From Piper betle (Eukaryota > Streptophyta > Magnoliopsida > Piperales > Piperaceae), in assembly GCA_033002965.1 (NCBI GenBank), contig JAURVB010001805.1, positions 1-64,000 on the forward strand: a stretch of 64,000 nt of DNA, read 5' to 3'. Below the pieces are notes generated by a model. The model did no database searches. It worked only from the letters and a program-made list of their open reading frames with translations, and had not been told where the DNA came from. A program made the position numbers and the translations under genes. Shown in pieces: positions 1 to 12,725 of this stretch; position 1 is the first letter of the stretch, and each line of letters starts with the position of its first letter.

Positions 1-660
1 TGCAACATGACAAGGAGAAGGACCAAGAACAACAAAATAAAGACGTCAACTCTATTGATTATGGAAATGACTTGATAGTTGTTACTTTTTGTAATGATGG
101 GTGCTTTCGTAAGACAGATAATTCAAGTTGGATTGTGGATTCTAGAGCTTCCTTTCATGCAACATCATGTAGAGAGCTCTTCACTACTTATAAATCAAAA
201 AATTTGGGACTCGTGAAGATGGGAAATGGTGACACATCACTTGTTGTTGGCATAGGAGATGTGCATATGGTAACTAGTTTGGGTCACAAATTATTTTTGA
301 AAAATGTGAGGCATTCCAAGCTTGAGGGAAAATATATTATCTTTGGGCATGTTGGATGATATTGGCCATAGTTCTCAATTTGCTAGAGGAGTATGGAAGT
401 TATCCAAGGGACCACTTATCATTGCAAAAGGGAAAAAATGTGGCAGCTTGTACCGGACAGTAGTTCGATATGTCAAGAGTGGAAGTACTCTTGATGGGTC
501 TACTAAGCAAGTATGGCATCAACGGGATGGTCATACTGAGGTAGAAATGAAAGTCGGTAATAAGATTCTTGGTAATGATCATACTCATGATAGAAGAAAG
601 GTTGGAGTCAAGTTGAAAGATGAAATGAGATATTTTTTGAAACCCGAGTGGATGGGTTAG
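1..660 (+). pseudogene. Ty1/copia pol remnant (protease and GAG-pre-integrase)
   Basis: This is a decayed piece of a copia-type polyprotein. The frame from position 72 carries the retropepsin start, NSSWIVDS followed by RASFHAT, in which the glycine of the catalytic D-S/T-G triad is replaced by arginine (residue 25), so the protease should be dead. A +1 shift near 330 continues into a GAG-pre-integrase region: LGMLDDIGHSSQF, then VWKLSKG, LIIAKGKK and, further on, QVWHQRDGH, the usual W-H-x-R-x-G-H signature. After about 650 the similarity stops; integrase, RT and RNase H are missing. The same lineage occurs on the minus strand at 36056-37027. The window edge cuts the 5' side, so gag may lie outside. 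Strong as a copia remnant; the exact 3' limit is uncertain. Confidence 0.8.
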
Positions 661-800
661 TAAAAATGTTTGAAGAAAAGTTGATCGTAAATGACAAACA
701 GCAAAGTTGTAATTCTTTCCTCAAGAGGGTGGGGGAGATGTGCTAGAAGTTCCAATTAGGGGAGATAAGAGAGCTTTCTCATGGTCGAGAAGGGGAGAAT
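661..800 (+). other. Copia 3' non-coding tail with polypurine tract
   Basis: No gene is seen here. Purine-rich runs lie at 729-738 and, just before the LTR, at 786-799 (gagaaggggagaa), where the polypurine tract of a plus-strand copia element is expected. Confidence 0.45.
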
Positions 801-1180
801 TGTTGGAGATATTACTTCCCATGAGAAAGTGTTCAATCACATGGGAAGTCTAAGAGATACTAGAATTCAATGAGAATTTGTGGAATACGAGAAGAGACTC
901 ATTGATGAGGATTCCAATGCCTAGGAGGTAGTGTTTGGAGTTGGCTCTTCAATTCCAGAGGTACGAAGAATTCGAGTAGAATTGTGAAAGACGAGAAATA
1001 TTTAGTGTTTGGCTCTTCGTTTGTATGAGGTCTTGAGTACGAGTCTTTTTTCTATATATATATATAGTTGTATTGTGAGGTAAAGTGAGATACATAGCTG
1101 AATTGATTGTGATGTATAAGGAATTGTAGCCTCATGAATTATTCCATTTTCTTGAGAAAATGTATTAAATTCATTAAAAT
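801..1180 (+). repeat. Partial copia LTR (5' part)
   Basis: It begins TGTTGGAGA directly after the polypurine tract. The first ~240 bases match, by eye, the start of the copia solo LTR at 54783 in the same order: ttcccatgagaaag, then agagactcatt, then gaggattccaatgc, then tagtgtttggagttgg. A TATA-like tract sits at 1051-1069. The match fades after about 1040 and the next recognisable sequence is an opposite-strand copia fragment from about 1185, so this LTR appears truncated. The 3' limit is approximate. Confidence 0.6.
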
Positions 1181-1184
1181 TATA

Positions 1185-2745
1185 TTCTCCTTCTTGATTT
1201 GATCGAAGCCTCTTAACTTTACAACCTGTTTGATTCTCTACTTCTCCTTATAAATTTTAAAATGAGTCAAAGGTTTATCATTTATTTTCAGCAAAATAAC
1301 AAAGCAATATCATGAGAAGTCATCAATAAACATAAAAAAATAAAGTTTTTCACAATTGGACAACACACCATCTATTTCACAAATATAAGAATGTATTAAC
1401 TTAAGTAATGATGTTTCACTACACAATTGAGGAAAAACTTTCTAGGTTTTTTACATTGAGCACATATATCACATCTAGCAACTAAAGGGGTATCATAAAA
1501 TAAAAATAAACCAAGTTCAATCATACAATTAGTAATGTTAATAGTTCACATGGTCAAGCCTCCAATGCAAAACATCAGAAGTACTAAGATGATGCCCATA
1601 GTTAATCAAATTATAAGAGTTTGATAGCACACACTCTGTAATATTCAACTTCAACAAACAATCACAAATACAACCTTTACCAACAAATACATTATTATTA
1701 GAAACAACAACATTACTACAACCAAACACTAATTTAAATATTTGTAGATTGAGCACACAAATTAAATTATTTCTAATTTCTCGTACATGATGCACATTTT
1801 TTAGAGTGATTGAATTTCTGAATGTGAACTTCAAAATTACTTGCCCTACTCTATGCACTCTATCATTAGAGGAGTTGTCCATCACCACTACTTTTTCCTC
1901 CATTCTTTGGTAGAAAAAAAGAGACGTATTGAAGCAAACGTGGACATTAGCACCTATATCTATGTACCAATCTAAAAATAAAACACAAAATTAATTTCAA
2001 AATTTGCAATGACCAACCTTGTGCTACTTGGTCCAGCTTCACCCGAACTGGTGGTAACAACATTGGCTTGTGGTTTTGAGGCATATTTCTCATTCTTAGA
2101 ACCTTTCTTATGAAAATAGTTTCTAATAAAATGCCCCAACTTGCAACATACACAACAAACTTTGTCTGTCTTTTGCTTTTTCCATGGACCATCTTTCTTA
2201 GCACTCGTAGATTCATTCTTTTTAATTTTTTTCCTCCTTAAGTTACACATTTTGCTTTCAACAACAATAACATTCGGGTCAACTTCACCAGAAGTAGAAG
2301 CATGAAATTTCTTATTTTCTCTCTATGTTTCTCTTCAATTTGAATAGAGGACATCAAGTCATCCATTGTCAAAGCTTTTCTTTTATATTTGAGATTGACT
2401 TTAGAGTCACACCATGAAGGTGCAAACTTGTCAATGAGGGCGGGAACTTGTAGTCTTTAATCAATTGGAGTCTCTTTTGCTATTATTGTGGCTTCTAGGT
2501 TCTGAACTTCACGTGCATGCTCATGTACATATTTTTCTGCTACCATTTTGAAGTGAAAGTAATCTCCCACAAAGTAGTTTTCATCCTTTATGTTTTCTTT
2601 TCCATAATTTTTCTCAAAAGACTCCCACAACTCCTTAGATGAATTAGTTTCACAATAGAAATCATATGATTTATCATCAAGAGCATTTAAAATCTGTCCA
2701 CGAAAAAAATAGTCATCATTCTTAAATTTTTCTCTACTTTTTGTT
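1185..2745 (-). pseudogene. Ty1/copia gag-protease-integrase remnant
   Basis: Read on the minus strand from 2745, this gives a gag segment (LNALDDKSYDFYCE, then SKELWESFEKNYG, then YFHFKMVAEKY), typical of copia gag (UBN2 family). A degenerate zinc knuckle follows near 2150 (CVCCKLGHF; the last Cys of C-x2-C-x4-H-x4-C is Tyr). The protease start DWYIDIGANVHV near 1960 keeps the Asp but has Ile where Ser/Thr is usual. GAG-pre-integrase (LHWRLDHVNY) lies at about 1540, a Cys pair (CDICAQCKK) at about 1460, and the first integrase-core motif (FFMFIDDFS) near 1320. Several stops and frameshifts separate the pieces and nothing after the integrase start survives. No LTR, PBS or TSD is visible around it. 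It faces the plus-strand copia remnant at 1-660 and is a different lineage. Confidence 0.8.
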
Positions 2746-3501
2746 CAACCAGGTTCATAATCATCAACATTGTCCCCAAATGCAAGCACGGCGTACAAAG
2801 ATTCTAGTGTTTTCAACTAGGAAACCATCCTCTTTTACATCTCTTAAAATTCTTTCTAATAAATTTCTTAGGCTTCACAGTCTTATCAATATCTATCAAG
2901 CAAATTTCACATGTGATTTTTTATTAAAATTATTGTAAAATATAAGAGGCATACAGAAAATTGCACACCTAATAAAATTAATTCTCAAAAAATCGGCAAT
3001 TAAGTGAAGAAAACCGAACCCAAGGGATGTACAAGATGCTTTATCGAACACAAAACTTCAACCCTCTACACTAGGATCTTCTTTTGGTAATTTATATCCA
3101 AGATATAATGAGTTTTCTAGCCTCTGAATGCAGCAAACATGAGAGTATATACCTCTAGCCACACCGTAGAATCGTTGGTGAAAAACTTATAGAAATCAAC
3201 TTTGATCATCCAAATTGTCAAGATAATCACCAAAAGATGGAGAGAGATGAAGAATAAAGACGAACTCCATAAAAAATTACCACCTTTGGTAAAAATAACA
3301 TTTTAAAAGCTAGACAAGATGAAAAGGTGCACCCAAAACCATTTTTTGACGTTTGGGCACTAACTTCCTAAAAAACTTGAGCTTGCAGCGTCTAGAAGTT
3401 AAAACGAGGGCTCAAACGAAATAGAGAGCCGCCGCCCCATGACGCAGGTTTTAAAAACACAAAATTGGTCAATCCCCACCAATTTTTATAACCAACAAAA
3501 A
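2746..3501. other. No gene recognised; possible copia 5' leader
   Basis: This AT-rich stretch has no coding signature. It lies upstream of the minus-strand copia gag, so it may include that element's leader or LTR, but I see no tRNA-complementary PBS and no TG...CA boundary. Confidence 0.3.
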
Positions 3502-3506
3502 TATCA
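3502..3506. repeat. TSD TATCA, left of solo LTR copy A
   Basis: A 5-bp direct repeat that matches 6666-6670 exactly and abuts the TG...CA termini of the LTR. Confidence 0.85.
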
Positions 3507-6500
3507 TGTGACACCTCAATTTTAGTTCATCTAAGAAGCGGATCGGAAATGTCATGATCGAGTTGAGTCATATTTAAAGCAGCTAGTCTATAAGACTTGA
3601 TCAATAATATAGATTGAAATAACCCACTTAGCATAAAGAGATTAGAAGACATCATTAAATATGAGTAAAAAACACAACAAATATAAGTAAAAATGTAAAA
3701 TAAAATAACAGCACTGAGCTCAAGTGTGTGTAATGTTTATCATCCTCCCACTCAAGTCGACTCAAAATCACGAAACGTACATGTATAATATGAAAAATGT
3801 TAGTAATAAATGTTACTAGTCCAGAAATAACTAACAGTCAAACTGGCATAAAAGAGCTGACCCTCATGTTAAGTGAAAACATTTATATACTCCTTTCTAG
3901 AATTTCGCATGAGGGCATCAAATAGGAACCCTCAACCTTGCGCGACAGCGTCCCCTTTCTATCTCATCTCATGCTTCATTAAATTTTAAAACTATCCCTT
4001 GCGTAGGAACATCACTTTCTTTTCTTTCAACCCTATACAACCTCCATATCCGTCTTGGCCCTCAATAGAGAGGCCAAGTACTCACAGGCGTGCACCTTCA
4101 GTATCCTTTTAAACCACATGTCTAGGCATGCGTTGCATTGCAATACCTATAAACCTCCATACTTCTCTGGGTTTGAGGAACTCAAAGGTGGAGTTACCAG
4201 GATCCCTCGAGAATGGAATAGACACTCACCAAATTCAGACCTTGCTTTGACTAACACATGCCTTACATTAAGATGCAGTTGTCGGTTTTCCCATGTCTTA
4301 CATCTCACTAGAAAACTCGATAAAATTATATATAGGTATAGGAAGGGAATTATATAACAACCCCGAAGGCAACTTGCAATGGATCTTATTTCAAAATAAG
4401 AGTTGAGGGGTCTCATCTTAAAAGGTTATTAATCATGGAAGTAAAATACGTCTAAATAACCCGTATTAAGTGGGGCTCGATAAAACAACCACTTAACACA
4501 TCCTGCAATCTAGAAAATAAATAAGCAATAGAGTATAACGATAAAAAAGTAAGAAGAGTCTTAACGGGCCCGTGGTCCAAGCTCCAAGTGTGACATCTCC
4601 TCTACATTGAGCTCAGACTCCAAAACCTAAATCGAAACCCACTGCTGTGTAAAATACTATCATCTCTATATAATGCATGCTTGTAGTGTGTGTTCATATC
4701 ATGAGTTTATCCTAATAAAGAATACTGCTAAATAAATCTACAACTAAACATACAGCAAGCAAATTGAGACATAATAAATAAAATAACTAATAATAAATAA
4801 TAAATAAATAAATAAATACACTCATGAAGAAATAGATAAATAATAAATACATGAAATAATCAATACTCTAATCATGAAATAATAATAACATATGATATAT
4901 AAATACAAAGCTAAATACAACTAAATATCATATATACTTGTATTAGTAAACATATAAATGATTAAATAAAAAAATAAATAAGTAGTTAATTTTAATTAAT
5001 CATGAATATTATTAATATTATCGTCAACATAGTTAACCAATTCAAAATAAATAATTGAATACAAATAAACAATAGCATACATGAAACGAACACAGATAAA
5101 TAAATGAATATATATATATATAGTTTAATAAACATGACTAATATTAATATTAATAAGTAATTACATCAATAATAATAATAAATCATCACATAAGCACTCA
5201 TCATATACAACAAACATCTAAACAAAAATATTAAATAAATAAATAAATAAAATCATAACATGAAAATATATTAAATAATGTGAATATCAATCTAAACTAA
5301 TGTATGGGTTTCTAATTACCGAAAACGGTCGAAAAACCATTGAAAATGAGCTGAACCGGGTTAATTGGAAAATGGGTTGGGTTAACTGAAAAAATGGGCT
5401 GGGTTGACTAGGTGGACATGAGCATAGACTAGCGTACTCGCATAGGGGCTTGCAGGCTGGTGACCAATATCGCGCAGGTAGACGCAGACTTAGACATAGG
5501 CAGGCAGACACGGATGTTGACACAGACGCGGGCAGGCAGTCACAAACACTAGCGGCCGGTGCTTGTCGCCGAAAAATGCCGATGGCGATTGGGATTGATA
5601 GCCCTAACGATGAAGAAGACAATGGTGCCGGTGATCAGTGGAGATTGACACCTGGCTGGCCGAAAAAGGCCAGAAAATGGGGCTGAATCGCCATGGGTGG
5701 GGCAGTGTCGCCGGTGGTGATCACGGCCACAGTGGTGATCATGGGTGGTCTTAAAATGAAGATCTCGATAAAGGTAATCTGTCTAGGTAGTCAAATCGGT
5801 CGGAGGTGGCTTGTTGGCACCGGAAGACGTCCCAAAAGGGTGGCATCAACGGCAAAAACTGGTTGAAAAAAGTCACTCACTGATGTCAATTGCGGTGGAG
5901 CCGGTCGTCATGAGTGGTATGAATGGAAAGCCACCCACAAGGCAGTGCTCATGGTGGTAGTCCAGTGGCTGGGGGCAAGCAAGAGACTTGCTGGTGGTAA
6001 GCGGAAGTGGTGGCAACACTAGGGTGTAAAAATCAAAAATCGTGAAAATTTTCTAAAAAATAACTAGGTGGAAACTAGGGCTGGCATGGATGGCTCAAAT
6101 CTCACCACGTGGCATGATCTTAATGTTAAAAAACTCATGGCCTAGTGGAGCCCACCTATAGGTATATACAATATATATATGGACGGAAAGGTCGGATCGA
6201 AACTGTCCAAAGTCAAAACTGAATCAAGTCGTAAAAGTGACTATAAAGGCAGGAATCGATGCAAGAAGGTTAGATGGGCGTCGAGTCTTCACCTCAATCA
6301 AGTGAAAACCTATGACTCAATCAAGTTGGGCTCACATGGTCACAACCCGGTGATAAAAAATCCCTATGATGCATACAAAAGAGATATTCTAAAATCCCAA
6401 ACAGACACTAAACACTGCAACGACTTAAATCTAAGCCTACAACCTTGGCTAACCTATAAAAATAATTTGTATACCTCGTGTATACAATGATAACACAAAA

Positions 6501-6665
6501 TTTGTTGTAGTATATTTTAAGCTATCATCTACATGTCAAACATAGTCAACCATCATAACATGATCATACAACCATTTGGGCCGCATACTCATAACTGAAA
6601 ATTGGAATGGGTCGAGCACCCTAGCCAAAATCGGGTAAAACCCAAACCCAAAATTGGATTTTACA
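3507..6665 (-). repeat. LTR-A copy A: solo LTR, 3159 bp
   Basis: A complete LTR in minus orientation. Its ends on the plus strand are TGTGACACC at 3507 and GGATTTTACA at 6665. It is flanked by a perfect 5-bp target duplication, TATCA (3502-3506 and 6666-6670), so it inserted as an LTR element and recombined to a solo LTR. In LTR order the internal landmarks match the other LTR-A copies: leader with the tatatagagtcac-type motif, GC-rich block (about 5400-6000), AT/TTTA-rich block (about 4740-5280), TATA region (about 4325-4365, minus strand) and 3' end. No protein is encoded. Copies elsewhere in the window are B, C, D, E, F and H, with divergent relatives at 58.1-61.3 kb. Confidence 0.88.
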
Positions 6666-6670
6666 TATCA
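6666..6670. repeat. TSD TATCA, right of solo LTR copy A
   Basis: Second copy of the 5-bp target duplication; the LTR ends in TTACA at 6665 just before it. Confidence 0.85.
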
Positions 6671-9600
6671 ACTCAAGAATCTTGTGTAATTTTCTTTTAG
6701 AGTAGGTACCGAGAAATTTTAACTTACCTCTAGTTAGATATACTTCATTTCAACAAGTAAAAGATCACAAAATTTTTGAACTTCATACTTTAGATTTGAA
6801 ATTATTATAAAGCAAATAAAAAATTACAAGTGTGACTTGAAATTATATGATGGGGTAGTACTTTTTTGTTTTTGCTACCGGACTGCACCGTGGAACTTTT
6901 GTTTTAGCAAAGAGGGTAGCAACACCCAAATAATTGTATGGATTTTGTTTTGCTTGTAAAGCCAATCCAATGATAAAAAAAATGGTCACAAATCCATAAC
7001 CTTTCCAACGCTAAATTGATTTTGATGTATCCTGAATATTTCCACTATTCGTTTAGTCCTGTCCATAGAAATTAATAATGAAATATTGGGTGACAACCGA
7101 TGTCAGAAAAATCCTTCCCCCACGGCAGTCTTTGAAGAAGTTTGTATGAAACAGCTATTAATTAGGCTTTTTTACCTCCTCATTATGTACGCAAACTACA
7201 TAAAGCCAGCCTACGGCAGGGAAAAAAACAGACATGGTTCAATGCTTTTCGCTCTTTTTTCCTTAAAATTTGATTTTCTTAAAGCTTTTTTAGGTAGCGA
7301 ATTTGCCTAGGCAAAACGCTTTTTTTCTAGTGTATGCGACCATCAAATTTCATCTTAGTTGTAAGGCTAAATAAGTTGTTTGATTTGGGGGGACGGACAA
7401 AAAATAATTACTATGTTTCCAAACTTCCATCCCATTTTACAGTTTGGTCATTGTAATTGATCACGTTGATTATACGTAGTAGTAGAAGTTACATCTGGTG
7501 GACTAGGACAAATATTAGATTATATGTTGCCATCAGATAAGGTAGATTTAGGTAACCTGTTTACATATAGTACATATTATGCATCTATTTTTTAATGTTG
7601 GAATCGGCCTACTAAGTAGATAGGTATTGGTTATAACTGCTTTGAGTTTTGTTCAATGTTTCATGTTATAGCATTGGTTGAATTAGCAAGATAAACTTAC
7701 TGAAGTTTTTAAAGTGTCAAGTTCTTATCAAATTTGTTGAGCCAGTCTTGGCATATTTATTCTATGGAAAATCGTCGTCATCTTCACACTTCATGATAAG
7801 GCCCAAATTTGCTTATTAACCTACCAATAAAGTTGGACTCTAATTATTTAGAGCACAAGGAGGATGTCATGAATCTTTTGGGCGGAGGCATTAAGGCCTA
7901 AGAAGGCTAGAGACTTGGTCATAATTGAAGGTTTAATTTATGGATTATATATGATTCAATAACCAACGTACAACTATCAATATAATTGAAGAGTTCGTGG
8001 TTCGACGGCATCTTTTATAAAACCACCCTCTTGGTAATATGTAATGTTTGGTGTCTACAAGTCAATTTGGAGTAAAGAAAATGTCAAAATGGGATAACAT
8101 AAAACATTTTGCAGAGGAGAAATCTCAAAAGTAGTTGGCCTTAAAAAATTTGTTTCTCATAAGTTTCTCTCCTAACCATACCTTATCTTATTGCTTATTT
8201 TGTATTATATCTAATAATGCTAGCAATTTACGCAACAGTTTAGCTGTTAATTTGACTTGCTTGTCTGGCTTTTTATAAACCAAAAATCAAGTCAACTCTT
8301 TTTTCCTTATAAACAACATATTATTAAGTCAACTTCATTTTTTAACTATAACCCAACTTGGGTTTACTTTATATCCATTTTACATGCCCAGTGAATGTGA
8401 TATAAATTTACAAATTTGGTACAGTTTTACAGTAAGATGAATGAAATAATTGAGGAAAAACGAAAAACAACACATAGAGGTTTGAAAATGCATACTCATG
8501 CAAATAAGATAAGGATTTTCTTTAGAACTACATGAATAACAAACTCAAAAAGATTTAAAACCATAACTCTCTTAACATCGTCAAAATAACAGAAACATAA
8601 ATATAAAAAAACCGATTTAGAAAAATATGATTAGGCTTTGCGGGCGCTGCCTCAAAACACCCTAAGCTGCGGCCCTAGAACTTCGTCCTTATCTACTTAT
8701 TAAATAGTGAAAATTAAAGTGAAATCCTCACTACAAAATAAAGGGTATGACTAAGGATAACACCCGACAATAGTGTAAAGGAAATTTGAAAAACAATTTT
8801 GTTGCAAAGTTTTTTATGGCAAATTTATCGTTGTTAACGTTTCGTTTCTTGTAGTTCGATCGATTGCAGCGCACATAATCAAAGGACTGATCAACAACAT
8901 TTTCAGGTCCATATACATTAACTGAGCTGAACATCATTATTTACCAAGTTCAACGAAATCAAACAAATTAAACCAAACACTTTTATCGTGTCACTTTCTT
9001 CCATGACCATTGGCTACCCAAACAAATCAACTGGCCAGACGGTTGTGGTGACTTGTCGAAATACAAACAAGTATATTTATTGAACACATATATATGGCTT
9101 TTATTCCAGGCCGTAGAATGGTACTCTAATAACTCCCTCACCTATGAAGGTTGGCATATTTTTTCTGACGTGACTTTGTGTATAGTGGAGTTGAGACGAC
9201 TCCGAGTTGTTTCAAACTTATTATTTTTTCAATAAAGTAATTAATAAAATATTATATCTTTAATACTTGAAATTAGTATATATTATTCTTTTAATAATTG
9301 AAATTGTTAAATTTGTGATTTATAATACTTTAAAATAATAATTTAGTTAAATTATAAAAAAACTAAAATATTTTAATTACTTTTTTTACTGACTCAAGCA
9401 GTCAACTATAAAATTTGTAAATAGAAAATCATTCTTGGATTTTGACTTTGAAAGTTCGATTAGAATATATAGTTTTAAGAATGAAAAAAAGTTGCAAAAT
9501 TATGATCCAAGTGGAGGAAAAAAAGCAAGGCCTTTTGTCCACCGGCTCGACATGATTCATAAAATATTACTAACATTCGGCAGATGTTGTACCATGCTTG

Positions 9601-9684
9601 ACATATGTTAGAGGTAGATGCCAATTTTATAAACAACTCTAATTAAATGATTAAATAGATTATAATGATATAAGATAGTGTACA
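6671..9684. other. 3 kb AT-rich stretch, no gene recognised
   Basis: No frame here looks coding and no LTR-A, Tekay or Tat sequence was recognised. The only transposon-like mark is a short segment at 7313-7336 resembling a CACTA-type terminus. It could be old host intergenic DNA between insertions. Confidence 0.4.
7313..7336. repeat. Possible CACTA-type terminal sequence
   Basis: On the minus strand cactagaaaaaaagcgtttt starts with CACTA and an A-rich tract, as the ends of CACTA (En/Spm) elements often do. No partner terminus or TSD was found, so this is weak. Confidence 0.2.
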
Positions 9685-9903
9685 TGTAAAACCCTAGTTT
9701 CAGGTTAAGGTTTTCTCGCTTATAGTTTTGTCTAGTTCATGCCAGTCTCGTGTCAGTCTAAGTGAGTTCGAGTTATATTAGTTTTCAGACCATAAGTACC
9801 CATATGGCTGTATAAACATATTTGTTAAGGCTGAGTATACCAGACATTGAGATGATAGATTCAGTTATGTTACAGCACAACATGACTTATAAGTGTATAC
9901 ACG

Positions 9904-9906
<3 letters not shown>

Positions 9907-9943
<37 letters not shown>
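9907..9943. repeat. (TA)n microsatellite in LTR-A copy B
   Basis: An uninterrupted TA dinucleotide run. Two shorter runs follow at 10199-10231 and about 10306-10330 within the same LTR. Confidence 0.95.
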
Positions 9944-9946
<3 letters not shown>

Positions 9947-10140
9947 ATTAGAAAAGGTTTAGGTCGTTGCATTGTTAAGTATATATTTGAGATTTTTAGA
10001 GTATGTCATTTACATGTATCTAACAGATTTCGGACTACCGGATTTCCTTTGTGGGTTCAGCTTGATTTGAGATGTAGGTTTTTACCCGATTAAGTTTAAG
10101 GGTCGATGTTAATTTAACTTTTTTACCACGATTCCCGCCT

Positions 10141-10196
10141 ATAGAGTCACTTTAAAGACTTGAGTTAGTTTTCACTTTTGCCGGTCTCGATTCAAG

Positions 10197-10238
<42 letters not shown>

Positions 10239-10335
10239 TAGAGTCACTTTAAAAACTTGAGTCAATTTTCACTTTTGCCGGTCTCGATTCAAGCCTTCCA
10301 TCTATTTTATATATATATATATATATATATTGTAT
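10141..10335. repeat. 97-bp tandem duplication with TA tails in LTR-A copy B
   Basis: The segment starting tagagtcactttaaa and ending in gtctcgattcaagcc plus a TA run appears twice at an offset of 97 bases. Other LTR-A copies have this segment once. Confidence 0.75.
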
Positions 10336-12712
10336 ATACCCATAGGTGGGCTCAACTTTCCAATCATGCCTTGTGGCAAGATCACAGTCATCCACACGCC
10401 CTAGCTTTCACCCCTAAATTTTGAGAGATTTTTCTCACATTTTCCAACCCTAGCGCCGCAACCACTTCGGCTCGTTGCCGGCGAGTCTCCAACCCCCTAG
10501 CCACACGATTGGCACCACTATGACTCCCTCATGGCCAGCTATCGATATTCATACCTCTCACGACCATTGGCATAACCGCAATCGCCAACGGCAATTGCTT
10601 TTGTCCTTCAGTATTCCACAGTCGCCGCCATTTGAGCAATTTCCAGCACCAATAAGCCACCTTCGGCCAATTCGTCCACCCATACGGATTTCCCTCCCTG
10701 AGATTTTCATTTTGAGACCACTCATGAGCCGCACCCGACTGCGATTTTTCCCCTTTTTTGGTCATTTTTGGGCTAGTAGCCAATCAGACCATGCGGATCA
10801 CAGCCATTATCACCTCTACCTCGATGCCCTCTGTTAATTGTGACCGACACAACCTTTGCTACATCACTGTCGCCGATCTCCGCTAATGGGTACCACACAC
10901 CTTGTTGAACCCATTTGCCCACATTCGCGTCCGCCAACTTGTGTTTGCATCCACAAACTCATCCGCCTGCTAGTGTCCATGTCCATGTCTATCAGTCTAG
11001 ACCAGCCTAGTTGACCCAGTCCACAAGTTTATCTTACCCGGACTGAGTTACTTGGTTGATTTCGCTCGATTCACCACACTTAACCCAGTTCAGCTCATTT
11101 TGAGCCCGTTTTCGATCGGTTTTAGTAATTCGTGAACCCCTACATTACTTTAGATACATATTTACATTATTTAACGTATTTTGATATTATGAGTGTTTTT
11201 ATTTATTTATTTATTTATTCAATATTGTTTATTTCTTTTTATTTATATGTGTCTCTTATATGATGAATGCTTATGTGACTATTTATTGTTATTATTGATA
11301 TATTTACTTATTAATATTAATCTTTTTCTTGTTTACTAAATTTTATTTGTTTATTTATCTATCTCTTTGTCCGTGTGTATGATATTATTTATTTAATGTG
11401 TATATTATTTATCTAAATACATAATCATTAATATATGTTTACCTATCTAATGTGTATATTATTATTATTATTCATGATAAATTAATATTAGCTATTTGTT
11501 TATTTACCTATTTATGGAATTAGTACTTATTTATTGATATGTTTACTAACCCGAGTATATGTTGATATTTACTCGTGTTAGCCATGTATTTTATATAACA
11601 TAATTATATTATTATTTTATGATTAGAGTATTATTTATTTTCATATATTTATTATTTATCTATTTATTCATGAGTGTATTTATTTATTAAGTTATTTTCT
11701 TTACTATGTTTCGATTTTTCTATTAGATGTTTAGTTGTAGGTTTATTTGGCACTGTCTTCTTTATTAAGATGTATTGATGATGTGAGCATATACCACGAG
11801 CATGTATCATATAAAGATGTTAGAATTTTACTTAGAGGTGGGTTTCGAAAACAAAATCCTCCGCAAGTTACCTTCAGGCTTGTGTATATAATTCCCTATT
11901 CAAGCCTATATTTTTTTATCGAGTTTTGAGTGAGACAAGAGATGGTGAAATCGACTCGAACATACCGCAAGTGGTGCATGTGCCATTCAAACCGGGCTTT
12001 GGATTGGTGAGTGGGGCTGATTCATTCCTGAGGGATCCTGACAACTCTTCGTTTTGAGTTCCTCACACCTGGAGAAACGTGGAGGTTCATGGGTACTATT
12101 TGGTATAGCGCACGTCCAGACATGTGGTTTAAAAGAGTACTGAAGGAGACTTCATGAGAGTACTCGGCCTTCATGCTCAAGGCTAAGAGATATACAAAGG
12201 ATGCATAGGGCTTTAGGATATACTGGTAGTCTTGAGGGATAGAAAATAAAATGAGAAAATGTCGAGGTATCTAACGAGTCAAAATGGGATATTGTTCAAT
12301 CCCAGGCTGACGGCTCCTGATTATTGCCCTTTAAGAGTTCACATGGAGGATATGTATAATGTTTTCTTTCTCGTGGAATATCAGATTCCACTTTCTAGTT
12401 TGTACTAGTTATTTTTTAGACCAGTAACACTCCTTATTGACTTTTTTCATAATATATATGTAGGTATTGTGATCCTAAGTTGGTTTTGGTGGGAGGACAG
12501 ATAAACGTTATACATACTTGAGCTCAGCGCATTATTTTCTTTCATACTTTTGTTTATATTTCATGTGTTTTGATGCATATTTAGCAATGCCTTCCATTCT
12601 CGAGAATATTATTGATCAAGTCTTATAGATTAGTAGCTTTAGACATGGCTCGACTCGACATAATATTTCTGATTTGGTTCATAGATGAACCAAAATCGGG
12701 GTGTTATAGTTT

Positions 12713-12725
12713 TGATATCAGAACC
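12713..12725 (+). other. Degenerate tRNA-iMet primer-binding site
   Basis: tgatatcagaacc matches the common plant PBS tggtatcagagcc at 11 of 13 positions and lies 4 bases past the end of LTR-A copy B, the place where minus-strand DNA priming would occur. Confidence 0.7.

Larger units (their letters stand above)
9685..12708 (+). repeat. LTR-A copy B: 5' LTR, 3024 bp
   Basis: It starts TGTAAAACCCTAG and ends GGGGTGTTATA, the final CA having decayed to TA. A degenerate tRNA-Met PBS follows 4 bases later, which marks it as a 5' LTR. In order it holds (TA)n at 9907-9943, a 97-bp segment present twice (10141 and 10238), a GC-rich block (about 10.45-11.1 kb), a TTTA-rich block (11.15-11.74 kb) and a TATA-like tatataatt at about 11884. 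No TSD can be tested because the matching 3' LTR is uncertain: copy C at 26151 is the nearest same-strand candidate. Reading frames in the GC-rich block are not conserved as proteins. Confidence 0.82.

Noticed and set aside
8730..8780. Second CACTA-like start (cactacaaaataaag)
   Set aside because: It points away from the candidate terminus at 7336 and has no TAGTG partner to its right, so it cannot form an element with it.
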